From Oculatella sp. LEGE 06141 (GTDB taxonomy: Bacteria > Cyanobacteriota > Cyanobacteriia > Elainellales > Elainellaceae), in the NCBI RefSeq assembly GCF_015207605.1, contig NZ_JADEWO010000002.1:1-64000 (forward strand): 64,000 bases of DNA, written 5' to 3'. A model generated the notes under the pieces. That model worked only from the letters and a program-made list of their open reading frames with translations. It had not been told where the DNA came from and made no database searches. This document shows positions 56,041-64,000 of this stretch, piece by piece (the stretch's first letter is position 1; each line of letters opens with the position of its first letter). A program made the position numbers and the translations under genes.

Positions 56041-56100
56041 GCCAAAACTCCGTCACTCTTACGGTTAGCCGAGAAACGCAACACGCCGTGCTAACGCGTT

Positions 56101-58842
56101 TCAACTTTTAAAACTAACTTCATGGTATCGTACCTCATCCAGATGTAGGTCACGCACAGTGGACGGGGTAGAATGATCTGCCCAAAGCGTTAGACCCGGT
56201 TCAAACGGATGAATCAGATTGTCGTGCCGGGGCAAGACGCGCAGGGTGAGTCCTTGCAGGCCACTGCTGGAGTAGGCAACATCAACCGTATAGAGCGCCA
56301 CGGTGGCGTGGGCTGGATCTTGCCCTTGATAGGCCATCACCATTGGAACTCCATCAGCGATTTCGCCCTCGGCATTCACTGCACCTTGATACAACTCCAC
56401 CTGGATGTCATCTGGGGTCAGCGCACCTAAATTAATCCGGGCTTTGACTGCAATTACCTGGTCAACCTTGACATCCGTAGTGGTTGAGATATCAATGCCC
56501 TCAATTTTCATTTCATACCAATGTTCAAACAGGTAGGTTTTCCAGTCGGCTAGCGCTTTTGCCGGAGCATAATGGTCGGCGGCTAGTGCAATGCAGCGAT
56601 CGCTCAACGGAAAATAAGCTCGCTGAGCATACTCGCCCACCATTCGGGCTGTGTTGAAGGTTGGACAGTTGAGCCGAATGGCATCCTTCATTTTCTTCAG
56701 CCACTCTCTCGGCAAGCCTTCCTCATCCCGGTCGTAGAACAACGGCACCACTTCTTGCTCTAGCAGGTCATACAGGGCATTGGCCTCCACGTCGTCCTGA
56801 TAGGTCAGGTCGTCGTAGTCTTCCCCGTGGCCGATCGCCCACCCCGTGCGGGCGTAGTCGGCTTCATCCCACCAACCGTCTAGCACGCTGAGATTGGGCA
56901 AGCCATTCATGGCGGCCTTCATGCCGCTAGTGCCTGAGGCTTCGCGCGGACGACGTGGATTGTTTAGCCAAATATCGCAACCAGCCACCATTAATCGAGC
57001 AATGTGAACATCGTAGTTAGGAATGAAGACCACATGATGCTGCATTCCTTCTTCCCGAACGAAATGGATGATGTCTCGAATTAGCTCTTTGCCGGGAATA
57101 TCTTTGGGGTGCGCTTTTCCGGCAATGACAAACTGCACGGTTCGTTTCTTAGAATTGAGCCTGTCGCCTTGCACCCGATCGGCCTGTAGACCGAGCAAGA
57201 TACGCTTGAGCCGATCGCTGTCTCTCATAAATAGCGTCGCCCGTTTATACGTCGCGAAACGGCGGGCAAACCCAATGGTGAGTACGGTGGGGTCGAGAAT
57301 TTCCTGGGCTTCTGCTAACTCAATCGGTGATGCGCCGCGATCGCGCAGGTTCTTTTGCATCCAGGCTCGCACAAACACAATTAGCTCTGTGCGGCAGCGT
57401 TCGTGGTTGCGCCATAACTCTTCGTCTGGAATGGAGTTCACCCGCTCCCACAAAGGATGATGCGCTGGAGCCTGCGACCAACTCGGCCCCAGGTAGCGAT
57501 CGTACAGCTCTTGTGTGGTCTTGGCGACACAGCTATGGGCGTGTACGCCGTTGGTGATTGCGGTAATTGGGACTTCATTCAGGGGCAAGGTTGACCACAA
57601 CCCCTTAAACATCGATCGCGATACCGCGCTATGCAATTGACTAACCCCGTTGACAAAAGCCGCCATTCGCAGCGCTAAAACAGCCATACTAAACGGCGAG
57701 GCTAAATCTCCCGTATTTTCGCGCCCCAGAGATAAAAATTCTTCCCGAGACAGCCGAAACAAATCAGCATAATATCCCAGGTAATAAATGATTTTGTCAG
57801 GTGGAAACAAGTCAATTCCCGCTGGAACGGGAGTGTGGGTTGTAAATAACTGACTGGCTTGAGCCACCTGACGAGCCTGGGCAAAGGTTAAGCCATCTTC
57901 CTCTATCATGAACCGGATGCGCTCTAGAGCCAAAAACGCCGAGTGTCCTTCATTCATGTGGTAGACCGTAGGCTGCAACCCCAACGCCCGCAGCATTCGC
58001 ACCCCACCAATTCCCAGCATAATTTCCTGGTGAATCCGTAAGTCTAGATCGCCCCCATACAGCTCGTCTGTAATGTCCTGGTCGTATTGGCTATTGGGAG
58101 CAATATTGGTATCTAACAGATAAAGCGGAATCGTGCCTACCTGCACGCGCCAGACGCGGGCATAAACGGCTCGACCGGGATAATCCACTGTAATTCGCAA
58201 CTCAGAACCGTCTGCATTGCGCTCCAGATGCAGCGGCATGTTGTAAAAATCATTGATAGGATAGCGCTCTTGCTGCCATCCGTCTGCATTGAGATATTGG
58301 GCAAAGTAACCTTCCTGATATAGCAACCCCACTCCAACCAGCGGCAAACCCAGATCGCTAGCAGATTTGAGGTGATCACCTGCCAACACACCCAGGCCGC
58401 CCGAATAGATGGGCAAACAGCTAGTTAAGCCAAACTCTGCTGAGAAATAGGCATAGCATTCCGAAGCGGTTAATGCCGTGCTGTCTGTCTGGGTTCTGGT
58501 TTGTCGCAGTTGGGCGTTTGCGGCCAGCCGGGTTGGGTTGTTGCGATGCTGGCGATACCATGTTCGCTCCTGGATGTAGTTCTCCAGTTGTTGAGCCGCT
58601 CGATCCATCTGAGCCAGGAAGCCTTCGTCTTCCGCTACTTCTCTCAGCCGCTCTTGACTGATTGTGCCTAACATCAGTACCGGATTGTAACGGCTTGATT
58701 CCCATAAATCGCGATCGAGACGGGCAAACAAGTCCTTCGTCTCATAATTCCAATCCCAGTGCAGGTTATACGCCAATCTACGTAACGGCTCCAGGCGAGC
58801 GGGCAGAGAAGGCGAAACGTTGAACGTGCGAATAGGCTTCAT
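56101..58842 (-). CDS. glgP: Alpha-glucan phosphorylase (GT35, DUF3417 type)
   Basis: A 913-residue glycogen/alpha-glucan phosphorylase of the longer bacterial type, with the DUF3417 region at its N-terminus (LEPLRRLAYNLHWDWNYETK). It releases glucose-1-phosphate from glycogen. The PLP-binding Lys lies in SGTSGMKAAMNG near residue 640 and the substrate-binding region has CYAYFSAEFGLT, YSGGLGVLAGDHLK and HMNEGHSAFLALER. Cytoplasmic. ATG 58842. Its downstream partner vipp1 is probably unrelated in function. Confidence 0.96.
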   Translation of the reverse strand: MKPIRTFNVSPSLPARLEPLRRLAYNLHWDWNYETKDLFARLDRDLWESSRYNPVLMLGTISQERLREVAEDEGFLAQMDRAAQQLENYIQERTWYRQHRNNPTRLAANAQLRQTRTQTDSTALTASECYAYFSAEFGLTSCLPIYSGGLGVLAGDHLKSASDLGLPLVGVGLLYQEGYFAQYLNADGWQQERYPINDFYNMPLHLERNADGSELRITVDYPGRAVYARVWRVQVGTIPLYLLDTNIAPNSQYDQDITDELYGGDLDLRIHQEIMLGIGGVRMLRALGLQPTVYHMNEGHSAFLALERIRFMIEEDGLTFAQARQVAQASQLFTTHTPVPAGIDLFPPDKIIYYLGYYADLFRLSREEFLSLGRENTGDLASPFSMAVLALRMAAFVNGVSQLHSAVSRSMFKGLWSTLPLNEVPITAITNGVHAHSCVAKTTQELYDRYLGPSWSQAPAHHPLWERVNSIPDEELWRNHERCRTELIVFVRAWMQKNLRDRGASPIELAEAQEILDPTVLTIGFARRFATYKRATLFMRDSDRLKRILLGLQADRVQGDRLNSKKRTVQFVIAGKAHPKDIPGKELIRDIIHFVREEGMQHHVVFIPNYDVHIARLMVAGCDIWLNNPRRPREASGTSGMKAAMNGLPNLSVLDGWWDEADYARTGWAIGHGEDYDDLTYQDDVEANALYDLLEQEVVPLFYDRDEEGLPREWLKKMKDAIRLNCPTFNTARMVGEYAQRAYFPLSDRCIALAADHYAPAKALADWKTYLFEHWYEMKIEGIDISTTTDVKVDQVIAVKARINLGALTPDDIQVELYQGAVNAEGEIADGVPMVMAYQGQDPAHATVALYTVDVAYSSSGLQGLTLRVLPRHDNLIHPFEPGLTLWADHSTPSTVRDLHLDEVRYHEVSFKS

Positions 58843-59477
58843 GTTGGGAAAGCGCTCTATGGCTATCTAGAGCTATTGTCCTGCCAACCCCACCAAAAAG
58901 AACCAGGTCTTAACAGAGCTTTTAAGAAGCGTTCGCTACGGCTCGGTTAAACCTGGATGAAGCGTCCTGGTGCTGTTCCGCCTGCGCTCGCGAAAAATTA
59001 AGAAATATCACGCAATTGGGAGGAAAAGCTTAAGAAATATTAATAAAGAGCGCCAGGATGCCCGTAAAATCACTCCTGCTATCCGGTGGATTTTGTTCTC
59101 CAGGATGCAATTATCCTGGGTATTTCTGGGTACGCTAGAGAATACAGGCTATGGAATTCGACGGAGATATATCCATCTAAAGGATGTGTTAGCATTCTTC
59201 ATAAATGTTACAGTTTTTAATACAGTCACCCAGAATACAGGTATCCGGTAGCAGCGATCGCTGTCCCACGAGGCAGCATTGAAGATGAGTGCTCAATCAG
59301 CAATTCTGAATCCGCACAGCTAACTGTTGGGCTGCAACTTTAGCTCATGACGCTCGTCTCACGTCTGTTTAATTCATCAAACTCCGATTCGGTTTGAATA
59401 GGTTTCCGTTACTCTGCCCATGCAGTAGTCAGTTTTGTGCATTTTATTTGTGTCCCTCCTAGCCTAAGTCCAGCGCG
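58843..59477. other. Long divergent spacer
   Basis: About 635 bases between the divergent phosphorylase and sigma factor genes. Only short, Arg/Phe-rich frames; none called. It should contain both promoters. No stable hairpin noticed. Confidence 0.4.
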
Positions 59478-60434
59478 ATGAAAACTGCTCAATCCTCAAC
59501 TGATCCAGTCCGTACTTATCTAAGAGAAATTGGTCGTGTCCCTCTGCTAACCCATGAGCAAGAAATTCTTTATGGTAAGCAGGTTCAGCGTTTGACCGCT
59601 TTAGAAGAGTTGCAGGCCGCGTTAGAAGAAAAGCTTGGCCGTACCCCCACCCAAGATGAGTGGGCGCAACAGTGCGAATTATCGCTTAACGAATTGCAAC
59701 AGGCGATCGACGAAGGCGAAAATGCTAAGCGCAAGATGGTTGAGGCCAATTTGCGCCTGGTGGTTTCGGTTGCTAAAAAGTACATCAAGCGCAATGTCGA
59801 TCTGCTGGATTTAATCCAGGAAGGCACGATCGGGATGCAGCGCGGTGTCGAAAAGTTTGACCCAACCAAGGGCTATCGATTTTCAACCTACGCCTACTGG
59901 TGGATTCGGCAAGCCATTACTCGGGCGATCGCCGAGAAAGGCCGCACGATTCGCCTACCGATTCACATCACTGAGAAGCTAAACAAAATTAAGAAAGCAC
60001 AGCGGCAGTTAGCTCAGCAACTGGGTCGTGCAGCGACCGCAGCCGAGCTAGCGCAAGAGTTAGACCTTACCTCCAAGCAGGTTCGAGAATACTTAGAACG
60101 ATCGCGCCAACCGTTGTCGCTCGATCTGCGGGTGGGCGACAACCAGGATACCGAATTGGGAGAATTGCTGGAAGATACCGGCCCGTCTCCTGAAGACTTT
60201 GCGATGCAGTCGTCTCTGCGTACCGAGCTAGAGCAACTCATGGCCGAGCTAACTCCCCAGCAGCGCGAAGTATTGGCGCTACGGTTTGGGCTAGACGATG
60301 GTCAAACGATGACCCTGGCGAAGATTGGCGATCGTCTCAACATTAGCCGAGAACGGGTGCGGCAAATCGAACGCGAGGCGCTCACCAAACTCCGCAAGCG
60401 CCGCGCCGACATTCGAGAATATTTGGCTAGCTAG
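59478..60434 (+). CDS. Group 2 RNA polymerase sigma factor (SigD-like)
   Basis: A 318-residue sigma-70 family factor of group 2 (non-essential, RpoD-like). Region 1.2 begins [21 protein letters not shown]; region 2 has [31 protein letters not shown] and [17 protein letters not shown]; region 3 follows; region 4.2 has [20 protein letters not shown]. Group 1 N-terminal extension is missing. The length and sequence are closest in memory to cyanobacterial SigD, involved in light and stress responses, but SigB or SigC cannot be excluded. ATG 59478. Confidence 0.94.
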   Translation: MKTAQSSTDPVRTYLREIGRVPLLTHEQEILYGKQVQRLTALEELQAALEEKLGRTPTQDEWAQQCELSLNELQQAIDEGENAKRKMVEANLRLVVSVAKKYIKRNVDLLDLIQEGTIGMQRGVEKFDPTKGYRFSTYAYWWIRQAITRAIAEKGRTIRLPIHITEKLNKIKKAQRQLAQQLGRAATAAELAQELDLTSKQVREYLERSRQPLSLDLRVGDNQDTELGELLEDTGPSPEDFAMQSSLRTELEQLMAELTPQQREVLALRFGLDDGQTMTLAKIGDRLNISRERVRQIEREALTKLRKRRADIREYLAS

Positions 60435-60456
60435 CCGCAACCATCAACCGCTTAGA

Positions 60457-60491
60457 AGAAGGAAAGGAGACACAGGCTCTTCTTTCCTTCT
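60457..60491 (+). terminator. Hairpin after the sigma factor gene
   Basis: AGAAGGAAAG (60457-60466) and CTTTCCTTCT (60482-60491) pair exactly around a 15-base loop, right after the stop. No T-run follows, so termination is uncertain. Confidence 0.5.
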
Positions 60492-60541
60492 GGCAGGCTG
60501 GAACTGGGGCAGTGTGTTCACCACGACATAAAACTATTCGC

Positions 60542-60547
60542 TATAAT
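60542..60547 (+). promoter_or_regulatory. -10 box of ssrA
   Basis: A perfect TATAAT lies 20 bases before the mature 5' end of tmRNA; a good -35 box is not evident (a TTCACC-like hexamer is badly spaced). Confidence 0.75.
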
Positions 60548-60566
60548 GAAGCTAAGCATCAGATGC

Positions 60567-60945
60567 GGGGCTGTAACGGCTTCGACGTGCTGGCGAACAC
60601 TATCTTGTGATGCAGGTCGAGAGTGAGTCACCTCTCGCAAATCAAGGCTCAAAAACAAGTACATGCGAACAACATCGTACCTTTTGCTCGTAAGGCAGCA
60701 GCTGTTGCCTAAAAACCCTTAGGTTTTGAGCGTCCACAGTTTGACTCCGTTAAGGATTGTGGTCTTAACCCCAACGGATGCTTCAGTATTTCGCCTCTGG
60801 TCGATTGCTGATTAAGACATTACCAGAGCATCCCGCTGTCAGGGATAATAGACAGTCCCCGCTTCTAGGGTAGAGAAGCTAAACCTGTGAATGAGTGAGA
60901 TACCAATACCCAGGGCGGACACGGGTTCGACTCCCGTCAGCTCCA
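60567..60945 (+). ncRNA. ssrA: Transfer-messenger RNA (tmRNA)
   Basis: A one-piece tmRNA of about 379 bases. The ends GGGGCTG and CAGCTCC form the tRNA-like acceptor stem (one G-U), followed by TAACGGCTTCGACG at the 5' side and the T arm GGGTTCGACTCCC at the 3' side. The tag frame runs 60665-60709 with TAA at 60710: ANNIVPFARKAAAVA. A pseudoknot-rich body lies between. CCA is not encoded. It frees stalled ribosomes and marks the product for degradation with SmpB (not in this window). Confidence 0.97.
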
Positions 60946-60978
60946 TTTTTTAGCCCAAATCATGACGTTTCATTTTGG

Positions 60979-61011
60979 TTGCCCGTCTCTTCTATGAGGT
61001 CGGGCAATTTT
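60979..61011 (+). terminator. Terminator of ssrA
   Basis: TTGCCCG (60979-60985) and CGGGCAA (61001-61007) form a stem with an internal CTC/GAG pairing, followed by TTTTG. Confidence 0.85.
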
Positions 61012-61059
61012 GTATCTGTAGAAAACCGGGTGCCTGTAGCAAGCAGGGGCGTAAACCTG

Positions 61060-62768
61060 CTAAAAGGTAAACACGCTTCTGATGATGCCGATAACAACAT
61101 CGTCGTTTGCCGCATTGTGTTCAGGATTAGTGAGATAGATCACTCCAGGAATCAGCTTGATGTTGTCTGTCAATGGATACTCATAAAAGGCTTCAACATG
61201 TAATCCTGTTCCTGGATCGGCACGGGTAGCGATCGCACTGCGAGTGACTCTAGGCGGCATCCCAAAACCTAGCCCTCCCACAGCACCTTCGGCAAACAAA
61301 TCGGGAAATGCCAGGTTCACCGCATAGTTGATAATGTCGGCCTGCCCGTTGCTGCCGTCAACTCGTCTGGCATCGGTGTAGCCAAACCAGCCGCTTATGG
61401 CAAGCTGAGGTGTCATTCGCCAAAATGCTTCAACTCCATAGGAATTGGAGACGAGTGGCACGTTTTCACCAAAGGGCAGATTGGCAAAACTGCTGCCGGT
61501 GCGATGAGCCAGGTCGCCGTCTGCTGAATAATGACGAATGTAGGTTAACCCTAACTGCAAATCTGAGGTGGGTTGAATAGCAAGCTGTGCCAAAGCACTG
61601 TAGGTACCGTTGACTAGTCCGGCTCTACCCGTCGGGCTGCTGGCCTCTCGGCTCAAGTAGCCCAAGTCAACACGAAGGACTTCGTTCAACCGATAGACTG
61701 CTGCAACACCGCCTAACTGACATCGCCAATGCGGTAGATGGGGTTCCGATCCAGAAACCGGGAAGGGGTACCTTTGCCGCCGCCAAAGCTCGCAAATAAA
61801 GGATTGGAAACAGTGGCGTAGTAATGGTGAGAGGCGGCGTTGCCATAGATATAAAAGTCAAGGCGATCGCCCACCGGAAATCGATATTCCAGTAGATTTA
61901 ACCGCAGATTGTTATCGGTGTTGCCCACTTCAAATGAAAGCCGCGTCATGTTTGTGCCAGATGCACCATTAAAGTTGGGCGTTCGGTTTGAGGCTTGCAG
62001 GCGCACTAGCAGGCGATCGCGCCCCGTAAAGCTTGTCGTCAGGTTGAACCGCGTCCGATAGTTTAGCGCCAGGTTGGATTGGAGGCGAGTATCTGGATTG
62101 CCGTCTGCGGTGTCCCCGGTCAGGTCACTTAGCGCGGTTACCAAAGAGCCACCTAGCTGCATTGTGGTAGAGAATTGGTTGGCCTCCAGCTCTGCAATCG
62201 CTGGTTCCAACTCATTGGTTAACGCTTGCAAGGCGGTGAGTTCAGCCGCGAAATCTTCCTGCAACCGCCGCAGCGTTTCCCTAAAGTCAGACTGTTCTGA
62301 ACGCTGTTCCTCTAACGCTCGCTCAAGTTCCTGCAAAATGGTGAGGCAAGCATTTAACCCGGCTGCAAACTCATTGCGAGTGAGTGGGCGATCGCCCTGG
62401 TACGTTCCATCTGGAAATCCGGTGACACAGCCATACCGTTCTACCAGCGATCGCAGTGCTTCAAAGGCCCAATCGTCGGGTTGCACATCGGCTAATTGAG
62501 AAACAGAAGGGCGATCGATGTCTTCTAACGATGGAAACAATGGCTCGATTCCGGCGGCAGGTTCGATATCGCTCAACTCATCGTTTAAAGCATTCCTCAA
62601 ATCACTGATCTCGTCTTGAAAACCATCGTCCGGCTCGCTCAAAATGTCATCAGGAATGAGTGTTTCACTATCCTGCCATCCTGTAGCATGTGCCGAAAAT
62701 GGAACGACGCAGGAAAAACTTAAACTGATCGAACTCAGAATCAGAATGAACCTGGACACTGAAACCAT
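61060..62768 (-). pseudogene. Iron-uptake-type porin with SLH domain, frameshifted
   Basis: Two open frames form one porin. The first part (ATG 62768 to stop 61713-61715) has a signal peptide, a Ser/Asp-rich linker, an SLH-like domain (DVQPDDWAFEALRSLVERYG, GDRPLTRNEFAAGLNAC), a coiled coil and the first half of an OprB-type barrel (DFYIYGNAASHHYY). It ends abruptly at RIGDVS-stop. In another frame the DNA right there reads QLGGVAAVYRLNEVLRVDLGY and continues through 61060 (ITNPEHNAANDD, ending SVFTF), exactly the rest of the barrel. One base is missing near 61717-61719 compared with an intact gene of about 569 residues. Either a true frameshift or a sequence error. Cyanobacterial homologs are outer-membrane porins linked to iron uptake. 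Confidence 0.85.
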
Positions 62769-63298
62769 GTTTCTATAGGTTGACTCATCCGGATTTTCAC
62801 GGTTGCGTTCAAGACTTTTCTCTATCTATAGGCATATTTCTCAGGTTAGAGTTCAAACCCAAAAAAGGGCGATCGCCTCTTGCTGCGGCAGGTTCATAGC
62901 AATAAGCTTGACTGTCTAACTTGAGTATTGCAGCGATCGCAGCGTCCCAGTTTGCCCACTGCTTTTTTTGTGTTGAACGTATTTCCTCTTCTTGCAGCGG
63001 CTGAGAGAGGCAGACAAAATAACCGAATGACAATCTAGATGAACAGGTCTCCTCACCCCTAAAACGGCGCTGCACCTAACCTAAGGCAGACTTGACGTTG
63101 TCACTTTCCTATCACAATTGTTTTCAATACTGATGAAGTTAAATCGACAACTAAAACCGATTTACCTGCTGAATGAACCTGGCTTAAGCTGCACGGTGCT
63201 GCCTGTTATGCCTTTTTAGACATTCATATAGCCATCATTCTCAAGACAGCATCGTAGCCTAGCCAAACCCATCTCATTGCTTGTTAGGCGGAGGAAAT
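62769..63298. other. Divergent spacer between porin and dehydrogenase genes
   Basis: About 530 bases. A GTG-started 88-codon frame at 62809-63075 on the minus strand has uneven composition and is not called. No Fur-like box that I can recognise. It must hold the two promoters. Confidence 0.4.
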
Positions 63299-64000
63299 AT
63301 GCTCATGAAAGCTACCTTAAACTCGGGGTGTTTGTTTATCGGTTTGACGTTAATTCTGGGATTGTCAGCTCCTGCCCATTCCCAGCAACCTCAACAACAG
63401 ACCGTTGAGCCATTAGAAGGGTACTTAGCCACCCCTGAGCAGCTTGAATTTGACGAGGCGCTACTGGAACGGCTACAACTGCCAGACGGGTTTGAGATTA
63501 ATGTATTTGCCCAAGACTTAGGTAATCCCCGTAAGTTGGCTGTTGCTCCAAATGGCACCGTTTTTGTGACGCTTCGTGACGACGGTGAGGTGCTAGCTCT
63601 GATGGATCGCAACGGCGATGGCCGCATGGATGAGAAGCGAACGGTGGCCTCCAATGTGGATTATGTCAACGGCATTATCGTCCACGAAAATCAGCTTTAT
63701 TTTGTCACAGATACCACGCTGTATTCGGCAGCTCTGGGTGCAGATGGGATGCCCGCCGCCCCACAAGTTTTGATTGATGATTTGCCCGATGCCGGACAGC
63801 ATCCCAACCGCACCCTTGGGTTTGGCCCTGATGGCATGCTGTATATTTCCGTGGGCAGTACCTGTAATGCCTGCGATGAACCCAACGATGAACACGCCAC
63901 TCTGTTGCGAGCGCAACCCGATGGTAGCAATCGGGAAATCTACGCGGAAGGATTAAGAAACACCATTGGCTTTACCTGGCACCCTGAAACGAGTGAACTG
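63299..64000 (+). CDS. Glucose/sorbosone dehydrogenase-like protein (C-terminus beyond window)
   Basis: An open frame to the window edge, 234 residues seen. A strong GGAGG precedes ATG 63299 (and ATG 63305, in frame). Residues 1-31 are a signal peptide (LFIGLTLILGLSAPAHS), so the protein is exported. From about residue 60 it looks like the six-bladed beta-propeller of the PQQ-dependent sugar dehydrogenase family: LPDGFEINVFAQDLGNPRKL, NGTVFVTLRDDGEV, DRNGDGRMDE, LGFGPDGMLYISVGST and YAEGLRNTIGFTWHP, the last with the Arg-Asn pair near the active site. Probably a periplasmic aldose or sorbosone oxidase; substrate unknown. Confidence 0.9.
   Translation, partial: MLMKATLNSGCLFIGLTLILGLSAPAHSQQPQQQTVEPLEGYLATPEQLEFDEALLERLQLPDGFEINVFAQDLGNPRKLAVAPNGTVFVTLRDDGEVLALMDRNGDGRMDEKRTVASNVDYVNGIIVHENQLYFVTDTTLYSAALGADGMPAAPQVLIDDLPDAGQHPNRTLGFGPDGMLYISVGSTCNACDEPNDEHATLLRAQPDGSNREIYAEGLRNTIGFTWHPETSEL

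Noticed and set aside
62809-63075. 88-codon GTG frame upstream of the porin
   Set aside because: Irregular composition with many Cys and basic residues, no ribosome site.
1-64000. CRISPR array, transposase, prophage, toxin-antitoxin or defence system
   Set aside because: No regularly spaced direct repeats, no transposase, integrase, restriction, Cas or toxin-like frames were found; the genes are core metabolic and cellular functions.

Overview
The window is chromosomal DNA of a cyanobacterium. The evidence is the dense scatter of the HIP1 octamer GCGATCGC, geranylgeranyl reductase (ChlP), the thylakoid protein Vipp1, a valyl-tRNA synthetase carrying the cyanobacterial CAAD membrane domain, a light-repressed-type long HPF (LrtA), a cyanobacterial RarA fusion protein, and a one-piece tmRNA whose tag reads ANNIVPFARKAAAVA. 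Genes are mostly single or in pairs on alternating strands with generous spacers, as in filamentous or Leptolyngbya-like cyanobacteria; the genus cannot be fixed from this sequence alone.

Layout. 1-5.5 kb: a truncated helical-repeat membrane protein, a glutathionyl-hydroquinone reductase, two conserved unknowns, a 36-residue membrane peptide and a universal stress protein. 6-9.7 kb: a compact unit of aminotransferase, sulfotransferase and rimM closed by a strong two-way terminator. 9.7-19 kb: deoxyhypusine-synthase-like protein, an orphan GvpF/L, lrtA/hpf, lipB, two small unknowns, a creatininase-family amidohydrolase, a CaCA cation antiporter, a palindromic MITE-like element and citrate synthase. 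19.7-31 kb: sixA, an M28 peptidase, a Ser/Thr kinase with WD40 repeats, RarA fused to a methyltransferase-like domain, a fasciclin protein, a 2OG-Fe(II) oxygenase, an Ig-like membrane-anchored protein, chlP and a NurA-like nuclease. 31.4-38 kb: valS with CAAD, then the division cluster ftsZ, ftsQ and a small membrane protein. 38-46 kb: a subtilase with a membrane tail coupled to a small beta protein, a thioredoxin-like protein, pgk, a second stress protein, the GTPase RbgA/YlqF, a methyltransferase and a Gfo/Idh/MocA oxidoreductase. 46-56 kb: an ArsR-type repressor with a small membrane protein and two AT-rich palindromes, a NarL-type response regulator, a low-molecular-weight phosphatase, tRNA-Arg(CCG), a 3-methyladenine glycosylase, a 40-residue membrane peptide, a beta-lactamase-fold hydrolase with a Cys-rich tail, dxs, mtnA and vipp1. 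56-64 kb: glucan phosphorylase, a group 2 sigma factor, ssrA, a frameshifted iron-uptake-type porin and the start of a glucose/sorbosone dehydrogenase-like protein.

Together this is mainly housekeeping: central carbon metabolism (gltA, pgk, glgP), isoprenoid and chlorophyll supply (dxs, chlP), thylakoid maintenance (vipp1), translation and its rescue (valS, rimM, hpf, ssrA, rbgA), division (ftsZ, ftsQ), and repair (rarA, AAG glycosylase, NurA). I found no prophage, CRISPR array, transposase, toxin-antitoxin pair or recognisable defence island. The most noteworthy points are less usual architectures (CAAD-ValRS, RarA-methyltransferase fusion, subtilase with membrane tail, RimM with a basic insert, hydrolase with four-Cys tail), the frameshifted porin, the palindromic element after citrate synthase, and a recurring pattern of 11-17 bp head-to-tail duplications in the spacers.
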